Origin: Caenorhabditis elegans
Lineage: Eukaryota > Nematoda > Chromadorea > Rhabditida > Rhabditidae
Assembly (NCBI RefSeq): GCF_000002985.6
Contig: NC_003281.10
Span: 4,960,001 to 5,024,000 of the forward strand
Direction: 5' to 3'
Length of the DNA stretch: 64,000 nucleotides
In this document: one piece after another, positions 1 to 25,152 of the stretch
Position numbering within the stretch: position 1 is the stretch's first letter
Layout of the letters: every line of letters begins with the position of its first letter
The notes under the pieces: model-generated
The model's database searches: none
Told to the model about the DNA's origin: nothing
Seen by the model: the letters and a program-made list of their open reading frames with translations, nothing else
Made by a program: the position numbers and the translations under genes

Positions 1-296
1 TCAGCCATTTCATGTTGAATTGCAGTGATGTGGGAGTTTGATGCATATTTTGCTGCTTCGGTTTCATTGTAGTACTGAAAAATTGAAAATAGAGATGGTT
101 TTTGCTGTAAATAATTTTTTATATTCAATTAACAAAATAAACCAGAGTAAAAAAATCAATAATTATCGATGTTGAAATTTTCCGAGACAATTTTAAGGTA
201 GAAGATGAGAATACTCATTATAATGTATATTTTTTGAGAAAAACGAACCAAATCCGGCGGTCCAGTGTGCTCTGGTTTCACTTTGAACGAAGCCAT
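1..296 (-). CDS. bud-23: BUD23/WBSCR22 18S rRNA methyltransferase, N-terminal part
   Basis: Known family role: SAM-dependent N7-guanine methyltransferase that modifies 18S rRNA and aids small-subunit export, working with the TRM112 partner. Only the first two exons are in the window. Exon 1 (249-296) encodes MASFKVKPEHTGPPDL and exon 2 (1-74) continues YYNETEAAKYASNSHI, which matches the start of human WBSCR22 (PEHxGPPE then YxxxEAxKYxxNS). The Rossmann fold and catalytic part lie beyond the window edge. A TTTTCAG acceptor ends five bases before the ATG (exon begins at 301), and a minus-strand AATAAA of vps-22 lies about 125 bp upstream, so this looks like a downstream, SL2-type operon cistron. 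Identity is firm from the N-terminus; the rest of the gene cannot be judged. Confidence 0.9.
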
Positions 297-425
297 TTTG
301 ACTGAAAATCAGAAGTTCAAATTAATATTTTTTCTATTTTTACAATTATTATTAAGAAATATAAGAAATTGTTATAAGACAATTGATATAAAAAGAAAAA
401 TACGTTTACTTTAACATAAATTCAA

Positions 426-431
426 TTTATT
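426..431 (-). terminator. poly(A) signal of vps-22
   Basis: AATAAA on the minus strand, about 180 bp after the vps-22 stop and about 125 bp before the inferred trans-splice acceptor of bud-23. This is the usual worm intercistronic spacing. Confidence 0.6.
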
Positions 432-611
432 GGATCGTATGGGATAGAAATCTTGAATAAATAAATAAAAATTCTATTTACATCTACAGTATCGACGAGT
501 GAAGTCTACTAAAAGCATCAAAAACAAAAGTTTCTGGCAAGTCAGGGTTTTTGGAGGAAAATACAAATCATAAGGTACATAAGTCTGAAATTCGTTGATG
601 GGAAAATATCA

Positions 612-1714
612 TCACTGATAATTGTTAAAGCTCATGCTGTGTAAAGATTCGGAAACTGAAGTGCTTGATGACGAATGACAATATTGTTGAAGGAAAAGTG
701 AAGGGAACCAGTATTGTGTTGTATCGGATGCCTGTTCATCTGTCCATGCGAGTCCTTCCTTCACAAGATGTTCCAAGGCAGAGCTTGCGCGGGCTTCGTC
801 CCATCTGAAAAATTAACTAATTAAATAACAAACTAAAAAATTAACAACTTTTGGATAATAGACCTACCTCAATTTATCAATAATCAATTCCTTTGTAACG
901 TAAGCAGCATCTTCTGCAAGTTGAAGAACTCTTGAATGATCCATACTCAATTCTCCTGGAACCGACTGAACCAGAAAACGACCACCACCGAGAGGAACCA
1001 ATTCAAATCCGTTTCCAAGTACTTTCAATTTATCTACGGCACGAAGAATATCATCTCTGAAAACATACATTTTTAATTGATTTCATAAATATTATTACGT
1101 TGAAATGGTATCTTTACGAGTTCTTGATCGTGTTCTCATTAATCGATTACGAATTTCTTCAACTGTCATGATGCCTCCATTTATGTGTGTTGTAGAAAGA
1201 CAAATCTGAGAATAAAAATAATTATTTCACTACATAATAATCAGACATTTTTTACCTCAACAATTTGAATTCCCAGCTCGTAATAAAAGTCTCCGAAACC
1301 AAGCGCTTTCGCCCAGAATCCTTTACTCGCTGAAAACAATTAATTTGAAATACTCTGTTAAAATGATGAAAATATACATGCTAACGGATCAACTCCAACA
1401 CTAGCACACATTTCTTGAAAATGACGACGAAATTGAGAGTTCTTCTTGATTTCATCTCGATGTCGTTGCGCAAACATTTCCAGTCTGTAAAAATTGCAGT
1501 TTGACACTAAATGTCCGATTAAAAAAACCAACCCAGCCGAAAGTTGCTCTAACTGTTGCGAGAATTGTACCAGTTGCTCTCCAGCCATTTGATCTCCCTT
1601 TGCGGCAAACTGAAAAATAGGAATTTGGGGTTTTTCAGTCAGTTAGCTGACCTTATTGGCAGTTTCCTGCTTTTTCTGAATTGCAGCCACTCCAATTCTT
1701 CGTCGTGTCGCCAT
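612..1714 (-). CDS. vps-22: VPS22/SNF8 (EAP30), ESCRT-II subunit
   Basis: ESCRT-II component that links ESCRT-I to ESCRT-III during sorting of ubiquitinated cargo into multivesicular bodies at the endosome. The protein starts [15 protein letters not shown], typical of SNF8, then has a helical stretch ([13 protein letters not shown]...[18 protein letters not shown]), [20 protein letters not shown], and two winged-helix regions, including [20 protein letters not shown] and [20 protein letters not shown]. Five exons or so with short introns; the last ends ...FNNYQ then TGA at 612-614. About 255 residues, normal for the family. A TTCTTCCCAG acceptor sits two bases before the ATG, indicating trans-splicing. 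Middle gene of a likely three-gene operon: about 240 bp after the JMJD8-like gene and 316 bp before bud-23. Confidence 0.95.
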
Positions 1715-1954
1715 CCTGGGAAGAAAAACTAATTTAAAATATGCTAAATGCATAAAATGAAATAATGTAGTTGGCAAAAGAACCAATAATTAATTTTTAA
1801 AAAATTACAATTTTCTGAAAATAATAACTATTCTTAAATCACAGAATTTCAGAATGTCAGGTACCAGTAAATTGAACTCGAAAATAAAATTACTTAACAA
1901 AAAAAGAAACTTAACAATTATTATAAATACAATTTTTGAAAACAATAATAAGGT

Positions 1955-3039
1955 CTATGGACTTAAAAAAGTGCTAATAAAAACAGAAGATTCAATGTTT
2001 AAAGTGGCATGCCACCATTTATCGGGAAAATAGATTACTTCTCCAGATTTCATTTCGCATTCCAATGGAAGTTCGTCGCGGGACAATTTTGGATAGTCAT
2101 ATGTGTACCTGTAACAAGGAATGTTAACTCCAAAGATAAAATAAAAATACAAAAAACTAACCATTCCAATGTTGTTTTATCCGGATTCCAGTTCGGTCTC
2201 TGCTCATATGGATACAGGAACCACCGTTTTGATCCATGAATCACTTCAGCGAATCCAGGTCCGTGAAAATGAAATGGTACTCCAGTTCCAGCACCCGCAA
2301 TACCAAATGAGAGTGCTGCAGTGTGACCGGGAAGTTTCCATTCAGGTTGTTTGTATTTGTCGAGAAGCGGCTTCCAGACTCTGAAAACGTTAATTTTTAC
2401 TTATTTTCCAAATCTTGGTTGTTTTTTTTTAAATATAATAAAAAACGTACTTTTGATCAATATCTCCGAAAAGGTAAAGTGTCTCGTTTCCCAACATTTC
2501 CAAGTTTTGAGGCTTCATTTTCTCTTCGATATAATTTCCGAATGTTGTGGGAACCTGCAAAACAAAATTTAATAAAATATTTGTAGATTAAAAACTGAAA
2601 CTAACTCTTGTGTAGCTGTAGGTATTCGCCGAATTAAGAGTTACATCGGCATCGCGCCACGTTGAAAGCATTTCAGCTTTTTCAGTAAGCTTTTGGAACT
2701 CATCGTTATCGATGTTGTAGATGATGACCGGCTCGGAATATGCATATCTGCAAAAATTAATAAAAGTTTTTTTTGTTTTCTAAATTTAAAAGTAAACTTA
2801 TTTCTGCACCAGTGTACTTACCTCTTCAGAAACTCTTTTTGAGTTAATTCCTGAGCATCATGTCGTTCAATATTGCACTTGCTTTTTTGCTGAACTTTAT
2901 CCTTCTCTTCAGTAGTCCAGCCTCCATTCTGAAATGACAATTCAATAGTATTTATTTCCCCAGCAAAATAATTGGTGCTTACTTCAACAATTGCCAGTAA
3001 AAAACTGGGCAAAAACGTGAGAAAGAGAAGTTTATTCAT
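1955..3039 (-). CDS. JMJD8-like JmjC-domain protein, ER-directed
   Basis: Exons translate to a signal peptide (MNKLLFLTFLPSFLLAIVE), then NGGWTTEEKDK, a YAYSEPVIIYN region, the JMJD8-like NSANTYSYTRVPTTFGNYIEE, a jelly-roll core with AGTGVPFHFHGPGFAEVIHG and GSKRWFLYPYEQRPNWNPDK, and the end EVIYFPDKWWHATLNIESSV. This aligns along its whole length with human JMJD8, an ER-luminal protein. The first iron-ligand motif of active JmjC enzymes (HxD/E) reads HFH here, as in vertebrate JMJD8; the distal His is in WWHATLN. Hydroxylase or demethylase activity is therefore not assured. First gene of the operon with vps-22 and bud-23. I do not know an accepted worm symbol. Confidence 0.9.
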
Positions 3040-3132
3040 TAAAAATCGATGAGAAACAGAAGAAAATAAAATGCAGAAAAATCGCGAAGTGCGCCAGCAC
3101 GAGAATAGCGCAAGCAGCCGCTTCTTTCAAAA

Positions 3133-3147
3133 GCGCGGATTTTCAAA
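3133..3147 (+). promoter_or_regulatory. CDE/CHR-like (E2F + TTYRAA) hybrid site, JMJD8/vps-22/bud-23 operon promoter
   Basis: GCGCGGATTTTCAAA about 95 bp upstream of the first ATG of the operon. It combines an E2F-type half site (GCGCGGA) with a TTCAAA cell-cycle homology box, the pattern recognised by DREAM/LIN-35 complexes in worms. A close copy is in the wdr-60 promoter (27012-27026). Function is inferred from the motif only. Confidence 0.45.
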
Positions 3148-3882
3148 ATAAAAACAATTCCTCTTCGTAGTTACAGTTTATTATTTATAATGTAGGAGTT
3201 TCGACACAAAAAATATTAGCAATTTCTTCAGAAATCCCCAAAAACTCTCACTTGATGTTCTTCTTATTCAACTTTCCTATGTGCATGGAACAAATGATTT
3301 CTGAGAACGAAATAGTAAAGTGAGAGGAAGAAATGTGTGCATTTCATTCTACTACTCATATACATTTCTTTTTCCGTTTTTTTGAATGACAAGAGACATG
3401 GAAGAACGAGAAAATACTTTAAAAAACAGAAAGAAAACAAAAATGCGAACATTTTTGACATTCCCTCTTCAAACGTCTTCGTCTTTCTTTTTACACAAAA
3501 AGGCATACGCTTCGGCAAACTTTTTTCCTTCTTTTTCCGTTTTTTGCCGTTATGAGTTATGACTCTAAGGGAGAAGTAGAAAAAAAGAGAAATATGCGTG
3601 TGCTTGTGCCGCCTAGTTTTCATTGTTTTTTGTTCTTTTCTGACCTTTTCCCTTTGAGACAACGCGCAGATTTAGTTGTGTTTTTGAGTTTACCTGCACA
3701 ACTTAGTCAACATTTTATATTCATGAAACTTTTTCGAGAAAGCGGAAAATCAACTTCTGTCCCAGAAATACTCTTGTTTTCTTTTCAATGTCATTAATCT
3801 GATAAGAAAGATTTCAAACTTAAAATTTCAGTGTTTCGGGGTTCCATTTTCAAAAATGGAAGAACGACCGCTAAATCTCTGA

Positions 3883-4054
3883 CAAGGTCATGTGTCGATT
3901 TACGCAGCACCTCTTGTGGTGGAAATTCTAAATTTCGTACCATTTTTTTCCACCTACAACGTAAACTGGGAGCACCCAGAAATGGTGAAAACTGTCGATT
4001 AATGAAAATTCTTCTCGGGGAGTACACGAGCTCCGTAAATCGACACTTGGTCTG
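3883..4054. repeat. Inverted-repeat element with GTGTCGATTTACG arms
   Basis: Left arm contains GTGTCGATTTACG near 3890-3905; its complement CGTAAATCGACAC is at about 4034-4046, with some further matching outward and about 130 bp between arms. No coding capacity. It looks like a decayed non-autonomous palindromic DNA element of the kind scattered through worm intergenic DNA. Confidence 0.5.
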
Positions 4055-5660
4055 CTAGAAAATTAGGAAACATATTCCCAGACATTTTTCAGAGAATTCT
4101 GATAGAATATCAAAATTATAGTAATTAATGCAATTATTTTTGTTCTCGAAGACGAGAAAACCAGTTGAAAACATTTACATTCCTTGAAATAATTCGATTA
4201 TCTCTGAGACATTATCCAATCTTTTTCTCACATATTAAATAATTTTTTCATCATTTTTCCAGTAGAGCCTCATTTAATATATCCGGTAGACTTAAACTAG
4301 ATACGTTTTTTCATAGGAATAATCAAAAATGCAGGGGTTCTCCTGTTAATTGGCATGTATGATTCTAATTGTCATCCCACTTGTTTTTGCTTTGATTTTT
4401 ATGTTCAAAACACACATTTTCTAATTTTATTTCAGTTTTGGCATTAGGAATTAGTTATGTTCAATGAACAATCGATTTTTTTAAAAATTCATTAAGTATT
4501 TACAAGGGGATTTTTATATAGAAAAAACCCATATGAGATGAAATATGTAGAACAAACTGCAAAATACATTATGTTTAAAGGTAGATTATTTTAGTGGGAA
4601 TTTAATCTAAATACTCTTCTAAATAACCAAAAATTTTTAATATCATAATGAAACATTCTAAACGTTTTTAGATGTTCCAAAGTTTTCAGTCAAAGTTTTG
4701 GTAATTTTCGAAAATTTCCGAAAGCGGGAGTTTTTTGAGTGATATTGGCCATTGGTGAAGAATCAAAATCCAATTTAGAATGTTCGAACACAAAAATTAA
4801 AACGAAATAGAAATATAAAAAATGTAAAAACTTTTTTGTCATATTTAAAACTGTGAAAGATGAACACGGAATTTTAACTATTTTTTGACTGAAAGTTAAA
4901 ATATTTTCAAAATAACATTTGAAACATTTATTTATGGTATTTCGACTGTTTAACTTTATTAGAGAAGTTTAATAGTTTTCCCACTGACGATGCTCCATCT
5001 TTTATAGTTGATCTAGTCTTATTCCGAAGTACCAAAAGTATTCGGAGTGTCCCATTCTATAATAATTCGACGTCTGGAATAAATGGTAACCACATTTATT
5101 TAAAATAATGCAATTAATGCAACGAAAACGCCCCGTTACTCCACCTTTAATCAAGTCTAGCTTCAAGTATGTTTCCTGAAAAATTCCAAACTAATTTTCT
5201 TTGTTTTTCACCCATTAGTTCAAAACAACAATAAAAAATGAAAAAAAAAACGTTCGCATAGAGGTTTACTAAGATTCATAAAACTTCTTCCATTTGGATC
5301 ATATCCCTTGGGACAATATTCACTCACTTTTCTGAGGTTTTTTCTCTTACTTTCTTCGTTTTCTTGTCTATGAGTATAGTGTTTGTGTTCTTTCAAACAA
5401 ACCTATACTTTTTCTTCTCTTCTCATACTACTACTTTAGAATCCAAAAAATTTAAAATAAATTGAAATAAAATTCAATTTACACCTACTTTGTACATCCA
5501 TACATCCGCCCCCACCTACGTATTTTCTTCCATTTCTTATACTTTTCCAAGTATAGTTTTTATTTTTTAGAACATCAATGCGGAAATCTCGACGGTGGAG
5601 AACATCTGTAGATCAATCGATTTTTTGAATATATTCTCTTACAAAAAATCACCAATTGAA

Positions 5661-19575
<13,915 letters not shown>

Positions 19576-19708
19576 ACGGGTTGCAACCATACGTGTTTGT
19601 TTTTATTTTCAAATTACCCTTATTTCTTTCATGTTTTAGGACATTTCCATAGCTCAGAGAAAGAAGCTCAGATTATGATGATCTTAGTATTATGATACGG
19701 TTATTTAG

Positions 19709-19714
19709 AATAAA
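19709..19714 (+). terminator. nca-2: poly(A) signal of nca-2
   Basis: AATAAA 134 bp after the nca-2 stop codon. The convergent channel-like gene on the other strand ends about 115 bp beyond it. Confidence 0.7.
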
Positions 19715-19829
19715 TATATTCCATTTTTCAACAAAAAATATTTTTATTGATTGTAAAATTTCAATGCATCAATAGTTCAGTTAACTGTTGGATTCTCATG
19801 TACTTGTGAGAGATGAAATCAGCTTCTCG

Positions 19830-20418
19830 TCATTGTCCAATTCTTCCTTTTCGCAGTCCAGAACCACTGAAAATTAAAATTATCAATGATAAGGCATCTT
19901 CTAGGTGAAATACTAAATGTACTGAAAAAAACGAACAGCTAGGCATGCATTGGCTGTTAATAATTGGAATATGTTGCAGGGATACTGTAGTTTCCAATTG
20001 AAATCCGTCATCTTCTTCTCTCAATAACAAAATTTTTCGAGCGAGAATATGGAAGAAGTATCGAACCCTTGCCTGTAATCATTGGTAATTAATCTTGGAA
20101 AATCAAAGTTTCCATAATATAACCAACCTGGAAAAAGTAAAAAATATGATTTGACAGCACGTCAGAAATTAAGAAGAACAAACAATATCCACTGAACCAT
20201 ACTAAATTTGTAGGAACAATATCTCCGAAACTAATTCCAAAAATAGTCATAAATCCGAAATAAGCGGAACTTTGATATGAAATATTCTCAATTGAAGAGA
20301 AAAGTGCACTGGAACTCAGAAGAGATATTGAGCAGAGAAGAAGTGAAGATAGGAATATCAAATTATCACGTTGGAGTGAATTACTCGCGAGTAGCCAGAA
20401 ACTCGTGTCCGTATACAT
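19830..20418 (-). CDS. Short two-pore K+ channel-like protein (second pore half only)
   Basis: Starts MYTDTSFWLLASNS, has a hydrophobic segment (LIFLSSLLLCSISLLSSSAL), the TWK-type pore SAYFGFMTIFGISFGDIVP, another hydrophobic segment (FSGYCLFFLISDVLS) and a charged tail (ARVRYFFHILARKILLLREE). This matches the M3-P2-M4 half of a two-pore-domain K+ channel; the first pore half is missing. The usual filter TIGFGD reads GISFGD, so potassium conduction is doubtful. A TTTGTTCAG acceptor lies about 20 bp before the ATG, and the F-box gene stop is 226 bp upstream, suggesting a downstream operon cistron. The first intron (about 54 nt) is clear; the last junctions and exact C-terminus (here ...GRIGQ) are uncertain. 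It could be a pseudogene fragment or a regulatory subunit. Confidence 0.55.
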
Positions 20419-20643
20419 TCCAATTTTAGAATCAACTGAACAAAATGTTTCATGTGATTACGAAAACATAGAAATGATTTGTTTTTTATCTCACGGGTTT
20501 TTTGATGAAAATTTGCAACGTTTCAAAGTTGAAATAATTTATTTACAGAAAGTACATAAAATATTCATCCGTGAGATGCAATAATATATTATTTTTACAA
20601 GCAGATCGAGATCAATATGATAGAAAGTGATAAGTTCCGATGA

Positions 20644-23600
20644 TCAGTGAAAATGAAAGACTAAGTCGATATGTACAAGAAATGAATGTTTAATTGTTAT
20701 TTGTGAAACGAGCACCTCGTCTGTATACGGATCAATACGGCTCTCATCGATTGAACCGGCAAGTTTAATCCAAGATTCTGAAGAGACATCGTGTGGTCGA
20801 CGCATGTATACATCACAGCATCTGGACAGAGGATCTGATTTCCACAACTGAAAAAGATTAAAAGTTTATGAAATAGAAATGTAGAATATGCAACAAACCG
20901 CTATTGCATTTGAAATTTCTTCATGATAAAAGTGAAGCGGTGGTCGTTCGTAGACAATTCCAAAGCTTGATAACATTGAAATCATTCCAAGAAGTTGAGA
21001 TGGATCTGTGCTGATTTTGAAGATTCTGGAAAGAAAATGATTTATAACATTCGAAAATTCGAAAGTGAGAAGTTCAGAAATCTCACAAAAGAAAATTACC
21101 CAACTAAAATTAAAAACCATAATTTTCCAATTGTGACTAATCTTCGTGTTTTGATATCCTCCAAAACGAGAAGCCAAGTCCTCTATTGAACTCCGCCCAA
21201 ACAGGGAGATTAGTCACAATTGGAAATTATTTTTAAAAGTGATTTTTTCACTCACTGTAGTTTTTGTGGTATTTCTGAATTTCAGACTGCTTAGTACGTT
21301 TTCAGGTTATTTTGTTCAATCTAGAAACTTTCAAACAATTGCTAACCAATCATTAAAATACCATTTTCCATATTTCAAAATAGTGTCACCTTGAAGTGCT
21401 CAACTGAACTTCTTGCAAATGTGGCTGAAGTTTCGTGACAAAATCCACAAATTCCGTCTCCGTAATAGATCGTAGATCGGCTCCAGTGACTTGATGACCT
21501 TTCGTCAGAGCACCACCAGTGAACAGAAGGCTCAATGGAATCAATCGGTTCTCACGATGTAATTGAAGAATTTCATCAAGCCAATCAGTGACGAATACTG
21601 TAGTTTCGAATGTTATCTGAAACAAAAAGAGTCAAATTTAAAATAAAATTGAAAGTGTTACCTTTGTCAAAGCTCTTGAGAAAGGTGCCAGAACTCCTCG
21701 AATATTGTTACTAATGAATTGACGATCAGTACGTGTTCTTTCTCGTTTCAAAAGACGTACTTCGGTTCGACGATGAATTTGATTAAATGATATGGTTATT
21801 TCGTGAGATGTCACCTGAAAAATGAAGTATGTTGACGAGAATTATTTTTTAAATTAAATTTAATTTCTTAAGATAATGGCGCAGATAATGGTGCTAATTA
21901 TGGTTCATAACTTTCAAAAAATTGTAAGAATAAATTTTTAAAATTCTGAACTAAAAAATCCATCGAGATTTGTTTGAACCAAAATGTTAAGCAAGCATTC
22001 TTTTCGATTTTTGAAAATCAAAATTTTTACATCTCGTTTTCCAGCATTATCCTCGTGTGCCAGACATAATTGTCGTAGATGACTGCATGTTTGTGATAAG
22101 TTCAATAGTGACTGGGCTGAAATTTTCCAGTTTTTACTTTTTTTTTTAAATCTTGTTTTAACAACTTACCATCTAAAAAGGACATTATTTGACAAATATC
22201 GGTATCCGGTAATTGCATAAATTCAAATGATCGTCTAGACGAATTTTTCTCACTCTGAAACAAAAGATTTGGCGATGAGAAGTGTGACGGAGAGAGCGCG
22301 CCTGGAAAAATAAAACTGAAATTCATGAGATTTTCTTCAAATTTTTTATTACCGAAAATCGGATAAAGTGCAAATGAGGAGAGTTCGGCACATAGTTTAC
22401 GGTCTCGTTTAGAGCATCGGGATGTGCTGAAATAATAAAAAAAGATTCGACACAGTCGAGGAGACGTCTCTTCCCCCGCAGTTGGGTTTCCCACTGACCT
22501 TAATGAGCTTTCTGGTGAGCCAACTTCCGAGTTTTCACCGGCGGTGGCTTTCCGTTGTACTTCTGGAGAACTTCTTGGTGAAATGTGTAGACTTCTCCTG
22601 GAATTTTTTTGACATTATATAATGAATTGAAATTTCAGGAGCTGCTGAGTGAAATTTTTTTTACCAAAAACATACCAAAAACAAACGACAAACTAAAATT
22701 CAGAATATTTGGAAAACAAAACAAGATTTTTTCAAACATTTCCAAGAAAATTTACATTCACCTACATCACTTTGTGTAATAATTTTCTCAATTTTTTAAA
22801 TCAGCAATAATCGAAATATTTTCAAAAAAAACGAATAGATTTTCATACACAACTTTTGTCGTATTCTTCAGAAAAAAAAACAATAGGAATTAAGTTTCTA
22901 ATTTCTTTTTAAAAATTATGGGTATTTTTCTACGTTTCAAAAAATGTTGAGAAAATGATTTTAAAAAAACTACCGTAATCTGAGAGTTGCTTTATTGAAT
23001 TCAAATGCCACTGTACTCGCCATCACCGCAATCTTTTTGACGTTACTCGCTTCTGAAAAATGATTAATTAGAGATTTTTGTTTTTTTTTTAATATTTACT
23101 AGAAAATTGCCTTTAAAAAGACACGGAACGACACATCTGTATATTTTTTTTCAAATAAAAACACTTAATCTACTGTGAAAATTCATAGCGCTGGAAGTAA
23201 TGCGAATTAGTTGGCAAAAAAGGGGAGAAGCATGATCAATTTGAATATTTATGATGTAAAAAAGAAAGTGCTCATGGAGCATCTCAAAAGAGAAAATTAG
23301 ACAGAGAGATGACATCCACACTTTTTTTTCGTTTTGCATAATCGTTTATAGACATTTTAAGGTTTCATCAAAGACTTCACTGCTGTTTCAATTATGAACT
23401 TTTGAAAATTATTTTGCATCACAAAATCTGCCAGAAAAATCGCTGAAAATTTGGGATTCTGGCACATTTTAAAGGAGATTGGTCCAAAATGTTGGATTTT
23501 TCTCATTTTTTCTTATTTTTCAAATGATATTTTTGGAGTTTCAGATATTTTTTCTAGTATTTGAAATCGAACTCTACATTCCCCGCTACTACTCATTTAA

Positions 23601-24474
23601 GAAGAAAGATTATTTCACTGCTAAAAATGAAAGTATGAAAGATTATTGAATATTCCGCCCCAACTAAATAAAAAATTGAAAGTTCGCTCACTTTTATCTG
23701 TATTCATTTCCGGGAAACTTGATAGGAAACATAAATATTTAAAAATTTAGAAATAATCAACAATTCTAGCCACTTTCGCTTCTCCCACGAACGTTTGAAG
23801 ACGAAAAATGAAAAAAAAGTTACGTCACATTCCCGGTTTTCAAACTTTCACGTTAAAAATTCATTAGGAAGTAATTGTCTTGTTTTTGAAGGGTTTCTAA
23901 TGGTTCTTCGGTATTTAATTGGTTTTTCTTACAGTAATTAGTATAAACAGCATTTAAAAAATGTCAAAATCTTTTAAAAAAACCGACAATTTTCGTACAA
24001 TCATACATCATATCTGTGTGGGCTTTTTCCTTGAAAACATGCGTTAATTTTATGCTCTCGGCTTTTCTGTTCACTATGAAAAATAGCAATTAACTGGACA
24101 AAGAAAACGCTCGTTTTTTATGGTTTCCGTCACCTATTTTTGAATTTTCTGACATCGAATATGTATTAAAGAAACAGGAAATAAAGAACGACGAGGCGAG
24201 GATTTCCGAAATTGAAGATGAACTTTGATGCAATGAAATTTCTTAATATAAATTTGTTTTAGATCATGGAAACTACAAATTGTTGATTTTTCGCCATATT
24301 TAGTTCAATATTTGCTTTTTCTCTGTTCAAATACGGAGAGTTTCACTGACTAACAACTTACATTCGAAGGTTTTTATTTTGAACTCAATTTAGACAATAA
24401 ATTTGCAAAATGAAAGAAAAAACCTTACTTGCATCAATAAACGAGAGCCCTCTTCGTTTTTGTTGCACCGCCAT
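20644..24474 (-). CDS. F-box protein with long N-terminal extension
   Basis: Probable substrate receptor of an SCF ubiquitin ligase. Exon 1 (24429-24474) encodes MAVQQKRRGLSFIDA; then come KASNVKKIAVMASTVAFEF, RSLHISPRSSPEVQRKA, and after about 130 residues the F-box MQLPDTDICQIMSFLDAQSL, NLSQTCSHLRQLC. The C-terminal part (FETTVFVTDWLDEILQLHRE, FVDFVTKLQPHLQEV, WKSDPLSRCCDVYMRRPHD) is not one I can assign to a domain; it does not look like the FTH/DUF38 domain of the expanded worm F-box families. Phases of the first exons agree (GCA A|AA GCG; TTA CG|G AGA). A TTTGCAG acceptor lies 18 bp before the ATG. The intron between exons 1 and 2 is about 1.4 kb. It sits downstream of the PCI-domain gene on the same strand, with a MITE between them. 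Confidence 0.75.
23055..24428 (-). other. Long intron 1 of the F-box gene
   Basis: About 1.4 kb of AT-rich DNA between exon 1 and exon 2. I see no coding exon, RNA gene or clear repeat in it. Confidence 0.5.
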
Positions 24475-24610
24475 CGTCGTCGCCTGACGCACCTGCAAAT
24501 TCAATTTTTAGTCACACTGGATTGAAAGTGATTTCCATTAAAATAAGAGAATTACATAAATAGACTTAAAAATATTTTTCCAGGAAGACAAAAACTCAAT
24601 TTGTGTTTAT

Positions 24611-24865
24611 GGTGCGTCCATAGTCTGCGAAAAAACCGGAGTTCCTCGCTTTTTTCTCCTCAAAATTCAAGAAAGTAGGCGTGGCCAACCAATCAGCTGT
24701 TGTTTCTTGTTTTCCCATTGCTCAGCTTAAAATTTTACAGCCTCTAATTGGTTGAACACGTCCACTATTTTGAAATTGACCAATAACAAAGCGAGAAACG
24801 CCTTGTTTTTTTCCTATGGACGCTTCCGCACGCGGGAAATTCCCGTTTTCCGCAGACTATGCACC
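24611..24865. mobile_element. MITE-like element, GGTGC..ATAGTCTGCG terminal repeats
   Basis: Left end GGTGCGTCCATAGTCTGCG and right end CGCAGACTATGCACC are terminal inverted repeats, about 255 bp apart, differing mainly by a four-base insertion. TTA/TAA-like bases flank both ends. Inside are short sub-repeats (CCTATGGACGC repeats part of the left end) and no reading frame. It lies between the PCI-domain gene and the F-box gene. Confidence 0.7.
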
Positions 24866-25152
24866 ATTAATTTGATCGGAAAAACACCAATTTGGCGGCG
24901 AACCAGGTGAAACGAGAATTGTCGTCAAATGAAATGTAATGTCTGCAATTGGGTACTGTAGACTTTAAAGGTGCATGATGAAATCTCGAAAGTTTGCTAC
25001 GCAAAAATGCAGACATTTGTTTTCAATGTTTTTATTTTCTTAACGGGAATTGCCCATTTCCATGTTCTTTAATATTTTTCTCTGTGGTAGCTGAAAAAAA
25101 ATGAAATAAAAACGAATAGAAAACACAATAAGGCACATAATAAATCGTAAGA

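Larger units (their letters stand above)
3040..5660. other. Intergenic region, divergent JMJD8-like operon and nca-2 promoters
   Basis: No convincing gene. The longer open frames here (for example 3264-3662 minus) are low-complexity K/F-rich translations of A/T and pyrimidine runs with no splice context. The left end holds the operon promoter; an inverted-repeat element lies at 3883-4054; the right end has pyrimidine-rich blocks and a TTTTTTAG acceptor at about 5569, roughly 90 bp before the first nca-2 ATG. Confidence 0.6.

Noticed and set aside
3264-3662. 132-codon minus-strand open frame
   Set aside because: Low-complexity Lys/Phe-rich translation of A/T-rich and pyrimidine DNA; no splice sites, start context or homology.
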